Origin: Charina bottae
Lineage: Eukaryota; Chordata; Lepidosauria; Squamata; Charinaidae
DNA length: 64,000 bases
NCBI GenBank assembly: GCA_023362775.1
Contig: JALMGJ010000006.1
Location: 59,301,501-59,365,500, forward strand
Direction of reading: 5' to 3'
The position numbers were made by a program, and so were the translations under genes. The notes beneath the pieces were generated by a model. That model worked only from the letters and a program-made list of their open reading frames with translations. It was not told the DNA's origin and did no database searches. This document shows positions 21,801 through 33,225 of the stretch, in pieces (position 1 is the stretch's first letter; each line of letters starts with the position of its first letter).

Positions 21801-22429
21801 CTTATGTTTTTCCTATGCTTCTTCTATGTAGACTGCTATCTACATGTACTTGTATCTGAACTGTAACTATGCCTGGTCTTTGCACAGACCATGATGTTTT
21901 CTTTCCATTCTGGTGATGGAACTCTGCACATGCTTTGTTTTTTCCTTTTTGCAATAATGCACTATACATCCATTATTGCCTTATGCTATCAATAAAGATA
22001 TTGTTAGCCTTACAACACGTTGTTTGGATTACTTCAAGCCTGGAACCCCAATAGCCACCATCACCCCACAAATTGCTTTTGGACCAACCATTCAACAAAC
22101 ATCTTACTTGTTTTTAGTTAAAAATTCTTGCCTTTAGTGTTTGACTACATGTTGCAGTGTTTCATGAAAGATTTTTCATTTTTCCATTACCCTTTTTGCC
22201 AGTTAATGGTAGATAAAGTCTTTATATGAAAGTAGTCCATTATGGATCAATTTTAATAAAGGGCAAGATTATAATCAATGTTAAGTTTCAAAGCAGAATG
22301 GATGAACTTGATTCAGAATTAAGGTAAAGCAAAACAAGTTTAAGAGAAATGAACTTCAAAGTGTGTATTTAAATGTGGGAAATAGGAATTGTATGCACTC
22401 CATTTATTTAGGATGAGGAATTCATAAAA
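18837..22429. other. No clearly recognised element
   Basis: This is 3.6 kb of AT-rich DNA. A stretch around 21690-22075 looks like the 3' part of an LTR: AATAAAG at 21991, then a moderately GC-rich end and ...caccccaca. No TG...CA pair with a 5-bp duplication could be matched. A small palindrome, ccgccatcccatggcgg, lies at about 21662-21678. Confidence 0.4.
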
Positions 22430-22515
22430 TCATAGAATTGTGGAGTTGAAAGGAACCACAAGGATTGTCTAGTCCAATCCTCTGCCGTGTGCAGAAAAAG
22501 CCAACTCATCTTGCT
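22430..22515 (-). mobile_element. CR1 LINE 3' end fragment
   Basis: The sequence tcatagaattgtggagttg...aggattgtctagtccaatcc is the reverse complement of the CR1 3' end, whose sense strand ends in attctatga-type repeats. About 85 bp remain and no ORF is present. Confidence 0.7.
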
Positions 22516-25500
22516 TGTTACCCATACTTTGTGCATTAGTGTAGAGACATTAAAGGTGTAGACTCCCTACATTCAGCCTCCCTTTTCCTTTCTGCCTGCA
22601 TTTCTTTTGTGTCTTTGCTAAACTAGAAATTTACAAAACATTTTGCTTTGCTGCTGTATTCAATGCATTATTTGACCATTCATTACTAACCAATGTTCTT
22701 ATGACTCTTGATCCCTTGTATTTTACTTTAAAATCATCCTGACCAGGTTAACCAGCCACCATCCAAAGATGTACTTTCCTTCCTTAATTAGATTAATCCC
22801 ATTTCTGCAAGGTAGTCTCTCATCCCTGGAGTTTGTGTTATTGCTGGAAAATCCAAACTCTGTTTCTCACACCAATGTTGAAACCTGGAGTGTGGTTGAA
22901 AATTTTCCCTTTGTCTTGCTGAACTTTTCCTTTCAATGGGAGGTACTGATGAGAACACTACCTGAGCCCCAAGATCTTTTAACCTTCTCCCTCAAACCAT
23001 GAAGTCACTCTTGATATGTGGTATAATTTGTATCTAGATGGATGAGTAGGAAGGATCTGTGACCAGCAATCCAATAAGTCTTGTCAGTCTTTCTGTCACA
23101 TCTCAAATTCAGGTATCTAATAGGAGGCACCATACAAGTTGAGGTGAAAGATCTATATGACAAATGGGAGCTTCTCTGCCTCTTAAGAGAGAGTTACCTA
23201 CAATCACAGCCTGTATTTTCTTTCTTTTGCTGATTGGTGATAGATCACTTCCACTTGGATAGATGACAGAGTTTCAAACTACACATGCTCTAAAGATATC
23301 AGGCATCCAGGCTTTTACAAAAGTAATTACCATCAGCTGAGTGGGGGAAATTATAAATAAAGTGTCTAGAGTAGGCATTAAAGGTTAAAGTATTAATCCT
23401 ATCATTTCCTTTTGCTTTCATAAGAAAGCCATCTTTTTCCTCAAGTTAGCATTTGCTTTGCTGTCAATAGAGTATTAATTTCAAAGGGGTTTAGAAGGGG
23501 TTTAGAAGAGGATTTTTCTCTGGAATGTAGTGAAATAGGAAAGAGTTAAATGTTGCATTCATGCCTGCTCTGATCCCTTTATTATCTTTTGGTAAAGGTG
23601 CAAGCTGAGTGTTTTCCACCATATCTCTTTTTCTGGAATCAGAGTTTCTAACATTAGGAAACCTGGAAAATGTATTTGAGAATCGTTTTGTTGACATCCA
23701 GTTTCCTGCTCTAAGATTCTAACTCTTTCTCTGCATTTAGAAGGAAATCCAAGCAATCCTATGGTTCCTAGGATGACCTCCTTAGTGCTATAGGTTTGCA
23801 ACTTGAGAATACATACTATGAACCATGGGTCATAGACTATATTGGAAATTCACTCTCTAAAGTTAAGAAAAAATGCTCTCTCCTCTAAGCCTTTGCTACT
23901 GTGGGGGTGTTTTGTGCCAATCACTTTGCTGATGTTGGTGCTTGTGGCATGGGTGAATTTGCAGATCCACATGTGCTTCCAGCATATAGATCAATGCTAA
24001 CAGAAGATACTTATATTGCTCTGCCAAAAGAAGAAAAATTGTTGGGGTGTGTGTGTGTGTTTTACAAAAAGGTTACAAGGCTAGCAAATTTCATTCTTCA
24101 TTGGTTTCTGTTTTGCCAGTCTGTTACCAGCAAGGCACTGGAAATTTGGAGGTCTAATGTTGGAACTGGGCAGCTCACGTTACCTTCAGGGTGTTAGGAA
24201 AACCTGCATCTCAGTGTATGTGAAATAACATGAAATAAATACTTTCCTTTCATAGAATGCCCTTATTTCATGGAAAATCCATATCCACAAACTACAGCAA
24301 AAAGAATGAAAGTCCAAAGAGCTATAAAAACAAATTGATATCTATTCTAACTGCATAGTTGAGACAGGCTTTAAAAAAGTTTTCCACTGCTGGGTTGGGG
24401 CACACTATTGATTTGTTATTATATTTTCTGCATTTAAGCCATTCTATCCAAGATAAAAGTTGTCAGCAGTAAAAGGTAAAAGACTTACACCATAATACAC
24501 AAATTCAGAATTATTGTAGGTTTCAGAAATGAAGACTTGAATTTGAAGCAGAGATAATGATTCAGGAAGAAGTTGGGCTATATCTATAGGCCTTTGTCAT
24601 ACTAGCCGGTAATGCAAATACAACTTCCATCAGACAAAGACACATACATCCCTATCTTTTGTACCTTTGCTATTCTCAGCATGAGAATCTTTTTTGTGTA
24701 TCTTCTGAAGATTCCTAAGCTCAGTAACATGAAAACAGGCCCTGTCAAAACAGCAATTCCCACTGTGATTTTTCTGGTTTTGATGCCTTTGACAGGGGAG
24801 CTTATCTAAAACTCATAAAGATACAGCTTCATCAATAAATAAGGAAGTTGTTCAATGGCAAGTTTGCTTTCTTAACATAAAATGACATTTGCATATTTAA
24901 GAGTAAAATAAGCACGAAGTTAATAAATACTGGTTATACTTTTAAAAGAAAATTTGGCTTAAATTACTCTATAACAGTATCTTGTTGCAGTATGGGAAAC
25001 ATGCAAGGGGACAGACTAAGTTTATAAGATCAATCCCATGGACAGCTCCCTCAACAGCAAATTTAAGCTTTGGCAATTAAGTAGAGCAAGTTTAAAAAGT
25101 TGTACTTGCAAGTATCTAAAACCAATAATTCAATAGTTTGCCAATCAAGATGCAATACTTGATTCTACCTCTTCTGATGAAGCTGTTGTAGCTTAAAAAA
25201 CATGTGGTGCACCATTACTCAGGGAAAACCAGTAGCAGAGGCAACAAGGGTAGCTCTTAAAGGGTGTGTGTGTTCCCATCTGAATTTTGGGGGGAAAATG
25301 ATATTTTCAGGTTTTTCCCTTGGTCCAGTTGTGTCCTTAGATTTCCCCATTTTTTCTGTCAATGTAGTTCAAATTTGGGTAATTATATTTGGGAAATTAG
25401 AATAAGGAAAATGTTTGATTTTGGTTTGCATTTTAATGTGAAGTTTAAATATTTTTAAAAAATTATTAACTGATTTTATTTATGTATAACCATTGTAACT

Positions 25501-26411
25501 CACTTTTCAATGAGGAAACAGTTCCAAAGCAGAGGTTTGCAATTCCCAAAACTGTATCTTCATTTTTCACATTTTTAAATTTTGTGATGAAGTTCCCAAC
25601 ATCCTTCCAAAAATAATTATAGAGATAAAGGTCTTACAGGGAAGTAGGTACAAAACTCCATGATATAAAGTCATACTTTTTCTTTGTTAAAAAGTGTGCC
25701 AGTTAGGAGAAATAGGTATAAAAATGCATTAAAATGTTTTCATGGAGCTTTTTTCCCCCTTTAATTGTGAAATGATGTTGAAATGAAATAGAACACAGCT
25801 GAAAATTGAGAAATTTAATTAAATTTGTTAGATATGTTCTAAGTCTAAAGTCCTAGAAACACTTTCAAAATATCTTAGAATAATTAATATAGCACAGAAC
25901 CTAAAACAATTTCCCTTTGTTTCAGGGATGGTTATGCTAAAGCAAGATACCCAGTACCACCAAGCATAATTATGCTGAAAGCCCCAACCCATAATGGTAT
26001 TCACATTTTTCTACATAATGCATGGGTCCAGTCAGCTAAGTCGCATTGCTGTTAACATTATGAAGTTAACATTATATTACTACAATGCATGCCTTTGTGT
26101 GTGAGAAAGAGGGTGGAGGGAGAGAGAGAGAAAGCACTACAGTTCTGAAAACAAGGGATAATGTGCTATTATTCCAGCTAGGTGCTTCATTTTATTTCTT
26201 AAGTAGCTCAGTTGGGAAAATTCCACCATTAATATAGCCAGAACAGTACCTATTTATCTTTTATGGGAAAGTACATGCTTTATTTGTGGATTTATGCATT
26301 AGTAAAAAGGACCAGAACTTTCATATCTTTTTTTATTTTGCAATCTATAAGAAAAATGAAGGCTCTCCCAAAATACCTACGAAGTCCACTGAAAACTAAC
26401 AAATGAAAAAT
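22516..26411. other. No recognised feature
   Basis: This is about 3.9 kb of AT-rich DNA with only domain-free ORFs. There is a short (TG)n near 24047-24060 and an old-looking GA-rich tract near 26118-26135. Confidence 0.55.
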
Positions 26412-26960
26412 ATGTCTATGAAGGTTCTCAGTCATCCAGGTGGAATTGTCTGTAGCTTGAATCATGTCAACTGGATTTCTATTTTCTCTGTGGAAACGTT
26501 TCGCTCCTTATCCAAGGAGCTTCTTCAGTCTGAGCAAAGTTGGTAAGGGAATCCTAAATATGTTTCTAGGTAGCTGTGTGACCTTACACCTGGGGGCATG
26601 GTTATATTGAGATGTTATTTTAAGTCCTTTTATTATCTAAAGGAGGATCGTTAAGATCACCATGCTGCTGTTGAGCTTGTGAAATGGTCTTAATCTTCCT
26701 AGGCACAGAAGACAATGCGGGGAGAAAGATGGGAGAAAGATTGTGCCTTAGGCCCCCACCTCTATTCAAGGAAGGATTTTCCAAGTTGGCATAAATGGAT
26801 TCCTTGACCCCTCTCTCAAACCACCTATAGGTGGTTTATAGAGAAGATAGGTGGTTAATAGGTGGTTATTAACCTTGGTTAATAACTTAAATGTTTTTCT
26901 GACTAGGACAGGATGCCTCTATTTGAAATGAGTCAGTAATTAGAACTCTTCTTAAGCTTG
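26412..26960 (-). mobile_element. Penelope-like element remnant (Neptune-like non-coding end)
   Basis: On the minus strand the order is a region with agaggtgggggcctaaggc, then aaggtcacacagctacc, then the hammerhead motif, then ggatgactgagaacctt. The last motifs match a repeat common in fish and reptile genomes that I associate with Neptune/Poseidon-type PLEs. The coding part is missing or unrecognisable. A degraded ggtggttaata local repeat lies at about 26840-26880. Confidence 0.55.
26491..26535 (-). ncRNA. Hammerhead ribozyme-like fold (antisense strand)
   Basis: On the minus strand CUGAAGA (26528-26522) is followed by a perfect 7-bp stem II, GCUCCUU with AAGGAGC (26520-26514 and 26509-26503), closing a GGAU loop. 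GAAA (26502-26499) and CGUU then give a GUU cleavage triplet. Stem I next to the core is weak (two pairs before mismatch). The core nucleotides are all intact. Activity is not shown. Confidence 0.55.
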
Positions 26961-27139
26961 CCCTGGATCCCTCAGAAATGGGCAATATCCTAACCTTCCA
27001 TGGTTGGGTAATGTGATTTAGAGAATTGTAGCTTCCCAACTACAAGTTGAGTCTACATGTCCTGAAAGAAGCAAATGATTACTTTCAAGCTGGTTATGGA
27101 CTAAGTTATGGAACTGAGACTGCCTTGGTTATCCTGATG

Positions 27140-27163
27140 GCTAGCTAGCTAGCTAGCTAGCTA
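27140..27163. repeat. (GCTA)n microsatellite
   Basis: About six gcta units precede an AT-rich SINE tail. Confidence 0.9.
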
Positions 27164-27245
27164 TTTATATATTTATATATTTATTTTCTATCCCGCCTTT
27201 ATTATTTTTATAAATAACTCAAGGCGGTGAACATACCTAATACTC
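27164..27245 (-). mobile_element. SINE 3' tail fragment
   Basis: The stretch tttattttctatcccgcctttattatttttataaataactcaaggcggtgaacatacctaata is an isolated tail of the SINE family whose fuller copy lies at 27345-27586. The two copies are tandem in the same orientation, about 110 bp apart. Confidence 0.8.
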
Positions 27246-27344
27246 AGTTAACTAGCAACACAGGATAAAAGGCAGGCAAAAGCAGACAGAGAGAAATATG
27301 AACAGGCAAGAATTTGCATTATCTATATCTTTATATAATTTAAT

Positions 27345-27586
27345 GTAATTTATTTATTTTCTATCACGCCTTTATTATTTTTATAAATAACTCAAGGCGG
27401 CGAACATACCTAATACTCCTTCCTCCTCCTATTTTCCCCACAACAGCAACGCTGTGAGGTGAGTTGGGCTGAGAGAGAGTGACTGGCCCAAGGTCACCCA
27501 GCCGGCTTTCATGCCAAAGGCGGAACTAGAACTCACAGTCTCCTGGTCTCTAGCCCAGCACCTTAACCACTAGACCAAAATGGCTC
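27345..27586 (-). mobile_element. tRNA-derived SINE (ggcgggata tail type)
   Basis: The antisense copy runs from tail (cacgcctttattatttttataa at left) to tRNA head (ccttaaccactagaccaaa at right). The B-box complement is about 27528-27541. It is the same family as 13505 and 50785. An (AT)n tract (27590-27611) abuts the head. Confidence 0.88.
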
Positions 27587-27611
27587 TTTTTTATATATAT
27601 ATATATATAGC

Positions 27612-29311
27612 TACATATATCAAAAATATTTTGATATATAGCTATATCAAAAGGCACAGAACTTTCCAGACCCCCCTGGACACCATACTGTGGATGATTA
27701 ACATGGACAGTCTCAAGGGGCGTGGCCTTTGGGCACTCTGGCTTTAACCCTTTTATGTACATAACAGCAGCAGTGCATGCAGGAGACCAGGTGACCACTC
27801 CTTTATTCTGCACCATAAAAGGAACAATTTAGTGGATGGTAATTATTATTCAACAAGAGCAAAGTAAAAAATATTAACAACATTTTACTAGAGTTCTGTT
27901 TGAGGAATCAGTAGTTCCCACAGAACATCCTATGCTAGATTTGAATTAATAATCACATCAGCAGAAGGTGTTCCTTTGTATTTCCTATGTATAATTTCTA
28001 TAAATGTCCCATACATATAAAACATGCAGGTACTTTCACTTTGGCTGTTACTACTTAATATGACAATTAGCATAATTGTAACTATTTTGAAAAAAGGCTG
28101 TTGTATTTTTCCTGCAGCTCAGAATTCCTGATGCTCAGCTGAGGAGAATGCCAAGTAACTTTTTCTGAGTTTGTCTTTTTCCTTTCTAGTTGAAATGGTA
28201 AAAGAACATGAAAGACATAATACTATTTACCTTGCCAACAATAAATGTCAGTTATACTGTATATAAGAGAAAGAATAGCAAACTTTTTTTTCCCTTAAGG
28301 GCAATTGCTAAACAGTCAAATAAACACCCAAAGAGAAATGTTGCACACCTCTATTTAGTATTAGAAAGAAAAATATTATTTCAGTTTGATGGCGTATGAA
28401 TAATCAGTAAGCAATTTGTAGCAATATACAGTATGATATTCAGAACAAATGTGTACTTGTGTATATTATAAGAATCTGAAACAGCTCAACTGATCTGCAT
28501 CAAGAAATACTCAAAAGTCTGTGATTCATTAGCATTTATGGACAATTGTTAAAATGCCTTGGAATTATGATTCTCAACCATCTTTTCAAGCAACAGGCAT
28601 CATTGTGCAGTTACATGTAATGATGACAAGAAAACAAAGTTTAAAAATATAGTTGACCAAAATCTGACCCACACTGCCAAATGTGTTATGTAGTTTTGCA
28701 AAAATCTGGGACACTGAGAATTCATCCAATTTCACAAACTTGAAATATTTCTGTCATTAAAAAAATAACAATTTAAAAATATTTTTATTTTGAGGTTTTA
28801 CAGGGCTATTTTAGGGTGGGTTTAGTGTCCATAAAACCCAAGTTGCTGACCTGGGAATTAAGGTTTACAAAAACCTGCTTCACATTCTTTTGCTTAGCGC
28901 CAGTTGCCAGGTCTTTCTCCGGTGAGACATTAGGGTTGCCATGCCTGCAAAATGAGTTGAAATCCCTGGACACACTCAAGATCCATAGCTCAGTCAATGG
29001 TGTTTTATCAATCCTTGAGTTCTTGTTCTCTGACTTTCCTGATCCTTATTATTACTGCCTATTATCCTGCTCTCAAAACAACAAAATAATGCAAGAAATT
29101 AAGACAATGATATGAACCACTGCTTGTCTTCCTCTGAGATAGATATAACTTAGATTATGGAAAAATCTAAGTGAATGTACAGTGGCAACAGAAGGAAGAA
29201 AGCTGATATGGTGTCGGTTGAGATTATTTTTCAAAAGATCACCAAAGCTTGGAAATATCATTAGGAATATCCTGCCAACACAGGGACTCCAGGACATGAA
29301 ATCAAAAATAG
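27612..29311. other. No recognised feature
   Basis: This is AT-rich DNA. ORFs up to 99 codons (28816-29115) lack domains. Confidence 0.55.
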
Positions 29312-29893
29312 AGAATCTCTAGGCCACGAATTAAAAGATGCTTGCTCCTTGGGAGGAAAGCTATGGCAAACCTAGACAGCATATTAAAAAGCAGAGACAT
29401 CAACTTGCCAACAATGGTCCATATAATTAAAGCTATGGTTTTCCTAGTAGTAATGTATGGCTGTGAGAGTTGGACCATAAGCAAGGCTGAGCACTGAAGA
29501 ATTGATGCTTTCGAACTGTGGTGCTGGAGAGGACTCTTAAGAGTCCCTTGGACTACAAGGAGGTCAAATCAGTCAATCCTAAAGGAAATCAAACATGACT
29601 GCTCATTGGAAGGACAGATACTGAAGCTAAAGCTCAAATACTTTGGCCACCTAATGTGAAGAGAGGACTCACTGGAAAAGACCCTGATGCTGGGAAAGAC
29701 TGAAGGCAAAGGGAGAAGGGGACGGCAGAGGATGATATGGTTAGATAGCATCACCCATGAAATGAACATGAATTTGAGTAAACTCTGGGAGGCAGTGGAG
29801 GACAGGAAGGCCTGGCATGCTATGGTCCATGGGGTCACGAAGAGTCGGACACGACTTAACAACTGAACAACAACAACAACAACAACAACAAAA
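29312..29893 (+). mobile_element. BovB (RTE) LINE, 5'-truncated, C-terminal ORF2 and 3' tail
   Basis: The translation follows the BovB ORF2 C-terminus: LLLGRKAMANLD, LKSRDINLP, YGCESWTISKAE, FELWCWRGLLRVPWTTRRSN, HDCSLEGQILKLKLKYFGHL, LMLGKTEGKGRRG and KSRTRLNN. A few nonsense changes occur (for example after SKAEH and in HLM). It ends in gaagagtcggacacgact and a (CAA)n tail of about eight units. This belongs to the same subfamily as 858-1112. The RT catalytic blocks are missing because of 5' truncation. Confidence 0.92.
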
Positions 29894-32095
29894 GGCAACA
29901 CAACCTTCCTAGCCATTGCTTGATGGCCTGCTATACTTCATTCTGCTCAATTCTTCATCTTCCTCAATCCTTCATCTTTCTCAGTCCTTTTTCTTACTGA
30001 CAGATGCTAAAATATTTTCGTCTTTGTATTTCACATCAGCACAAAGCTCTCTGATCCAATTTTCCATATTTCCTCTTTCCCAAAATGAGAAGCTGGCTGA
30101 GAGGCAGCATCAAAAATGCTCTTACTGTTTGCTTCACTCACTACTCAAGGAAAGCAGACATTTTATTGCCATCCAACTTTCTCTCTTTCGGTTGAATTGT
30201 TTTCTTCATATTAGTAAAGGGTCACAGCAGTTTGTTACCTCTGGGGAGTGCCAATTTGAGGGAAGTGGTAAATTGTTTGAAAGCACAAGATTTGGCATGC
30301 TTAATGATGTGAAGCAGTGGGGTATATGCCATGGCATCCATAGGGGGGCTTAAATGGGTCAGTCTCACTAAGGCAGCATTGAGTTATCATGATGCAGGCC
30401 CCATGCCATTTGTATATACTTTATGATGTAGCATGAATGTCTGAAAGGAGTGGAGCTTACAGCGTGATGGCATAGGACCCTGAGGATGCCCATGAGTATA
30501 ACAGAAAGAAAAAGAGAGAAGAAGAAGAGTATGGAAATGATTTTTTTCCCACAGTGATAAAAATAAAATAAGGATGGGAAGATGTGGCTCTAGTGCTGGG
30601 TCTTTGAGAAACTGTCCTTTGCTAATACTTGCAATGAGCAAATCATTTGCATATAAGTCCTGGGACTCTCTTTCAAATAACCTTTTCTGCTATTAGTGAA
30701 AATATTTTAGATCTGTTTATGGCATGATCATCTTCCCATGCAAGACAATTGGGAAAATATCTTGTATAACAAATGCCATGCTAATTTACCATATCCTATC
30801 ATTCTACAATGAGCCGTGTCGGTAACATCATTGGAGATCATTATCATTGTCTGCCAATAATTCTGAATTATGCATGCAAAGCATATTAGGATACCACCTA
30901 CATCTGTTTTATACAGGTTAACATTTATAACATTTTCAGAGGTAGCTATAATGTATGACTTTATTGTAATAATTAGTAAAAAGATATTACTTTCAGCTGC
31001 TTCTAATGTTCAGCCCTGAGTCTTCTGAAATTTTCTTTTGCTGTAATGTGAGAAGAGAAAGTCCAATTTTGATCCATCTAAAGACATATTATTTTACAAC
31101 CACTGAAAGACTGTATTTTAAAGTATTCTCTTCTCTCATTATATCATCACATTTTTATATTGCTCATAATGTAATCATTAAACTTAGAGTCCAGCTTTGC
31201 TAAAAATGAGGTGAGATTTAATTAAGTTTTATACTACTTTGAAATGGTAACTAAAGAACTCATCATTTTTATAGAGAAAAAGAAATGGATCTCAAGGGAT
31301 ATTTAATGGGAATTAAACTTATGAAGCAATTTGACTATTCATTTAATAAACTGTCCCAACACATTGTTAAATACCTAGTGGTAAAGTTTCATGATGCAAA
31401 CTAGTATTTGAATAGACGTAACAACAACAACAGGGCTAACAAAAAGCTTTTCCTGCAAGTTATAAAATGCAAACACTGGGTTATTTGATAGAAACGTTCT
31501 TTCCCAATTTCAATTAGATGCCCCAATTAACATAATGTTTTCCTTTAATTCATTTAAATAAGAATATAAGGAGTTATGAAATGAGCCAGAGAGTGGCTAC
31601 TGTTTGTGATCGGAACTCTGAAATCTGATCTCCCAAATCCAATTTGCCCAGTAGCACCATAAAAGGAAGTGGCAATGACGAGGTCCCATAGAATTCTAAC
31701 AAATAATGCACATGGCAACCTTTTTCAGAAAAAATATATTGGTCACAACTTTACTGCTTATAACTGACATGTCGTTTGGGGTTGCGTAGGGTCTAGATTA
31801 AATACTGGGCAAATTCAGCTTTCGTGCCTGCTGCATGACCCATCACCAGCCAGCCAGTTAGGAACAGCTCAAGGAAATCAAAGTGTCAGGATGATCACCT
31901 TCTCTCCATTAGCATCTCTGCCAGGGCCTATATTCCATGCAAGCAGGCCACCTCCCAATGCCAATCCCATGTCTGAAGTACCAGTGTTCATTCAATTGTT
32001 GTGACCAGTTAATTTACATACTATACAGAAATGCATGCATTAACATAATAATTGAGTGGGATGGGTGGTCTGAGAAAAACTACCCTGAAGAGAAG
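29894..32095. other. No recognised feature
   Basis: This is 2.2 kb with no assignable repeat. The 145-codon frame at 29916-30353 has no recognisable domain and I regard it as chance. Confidence 0.5.
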
Positions 32096-32106
32096 CAGGA
32101 ATGCTT

Positions 32107-32186
32107 GTTGTTGTTTATTCGTTCAGTCGCTTCTGACTCTTCGTGACTTCATGGACCAGCCCACGCCAGAGCTTCCTGTCGGCCGT
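32107..32186 (-). mobile_element. BovB tail-only insertion (80 bp)
   Basis: Only the last 80 bp of a BovB element is present, in antisense: gttgttgtttattcg tail, then complementary 3' coding end. It is flanked by an 11-bp direct repeat, caggaatgctt (32096-32106 and 32187-32197). It differs from the 3' end of the copy at 38323-40638 at one position (a C/T change at a CpG). It is an extreme 5' truncation of a young BovB subfamily. Confidence 0.92.
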
Positions 32187-32269
32187 CAGGAATGCTTAAG
32201 CAATCTTAATTTAATTTGAATTGATGAAGAACCCACAAGAAGCCTGCAACTCAGAGGACCCCACTTCTA

Positions 32270-33122
32270 CTGTTGTTGTTGTTATTTTAATGTACATGAT
32301 ACAGAAATACATTTAAAAAATTAAAATTAAAAAGTGCAAAAAAGAAAAAAAAAAGGAGGGGAGGTAGAAGAAGAAGCCTCACCCTTCATCCCCAGCAAGT
32401 ATAATCAACATTAACAACTTATCACTATCTCTTAAAATACAACCAAATACTTCTTCATTCCATACCTCACCTCATTCTCTATAAGCCTCTCTAAAATCTC
32501 ATCTCTCCATATGAATCCATGAAAAGTCCAGTAAGGGTTATCAGAAATAACAACTTAAGTATTACCAATCTTATCTATTACAGCCAATTTGAATATTTCC
32601 TTTTATATTTAAATCTCCATTTCTATTTAAACAGATCCCCCTATTTCCTCTCTTCAAATAGTCAAAGTCCAGTCCCAATCAGAAAAACCATTAAACATCA
32701 CCAGAAGTAGCAACTCATTATTTTAACCTTGATCAAGTAAACCGATTTTGTAATCTTTCTTCTTTCTCCCAGTTATCTTTAAATTCCTCAAAGGAAGTTC
32801 TGACATCTGCTTTTTCATACTCATTTTGCCTCTTCTCTCAAAGTTCTTGTCATCTTTGTCAGGACCCTTTTGTAATTCCAGTGTGGTAACTCCAGCAAAT
32901 CTCTTTTGTAAATCAAATAAAAAAAATATCCACATTGCTCTTTTGGTTTATTATTTATATATCTTTTAAAAAATTTAAATCTTTATCCAGTTCCATTTGT
33001 AAATCCATTATTTCCATCTCTTTCTTGTAGGCCATAATTTTTAAATCCATCTGTAAGTCAGTTTCAGTTTTATTCCATGGGGCTTGTTCCTCTTCAATAA
33101 CACCTTCTGATTCCACTATAGA
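32270..33122 (-). mobile_element. L1-like element, 3' part (split by PLE)
   Basis: On the minus strand an open segment ends YKKEMEIMDLQMELDKDLNF, helical and charged as in ORF1-type proteins. A second short frame includes MSMKKQMSELPLRN. About 400 bp of AT-rich 3' region follows with a poly-T tract and a 3' end in aaataacaacaacaac. No RT motifs occur. The matching 5' part lies at 35945-36740 beyond the PLE. As with 2493-4302, the layout is leader, ORF1-type coding sequence, 3' UTR. Confidence 0.5.
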
Positions 33123-33225
33123 TTTAAAATGCCTATGACAGCATGCCCTGCCCACCAGTGTCAGATACAAACCTCCAATAAAATGCACATCTGGATGGAA
33201 GATAGCATGAACAAGTGGGTGAAAA

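Noticed and set aside
21690..22075. Possible LTR with AATAAAG near 21991
   Set aside because: It has LTR-like composition, but no consistent ends or target duplication were found.
29916..30353. 145-codon open frame, serine/leucine-rich
   Set aside because: It has no domain, no splice context and typical AT-rich chance composition; I could not support a gene.
31470..31510. gaaacgttc as a further hammerhead candidate (also 15555)
   Set aside because: No CUGANGA core or stem II lies upstream at the right distance on either strand.
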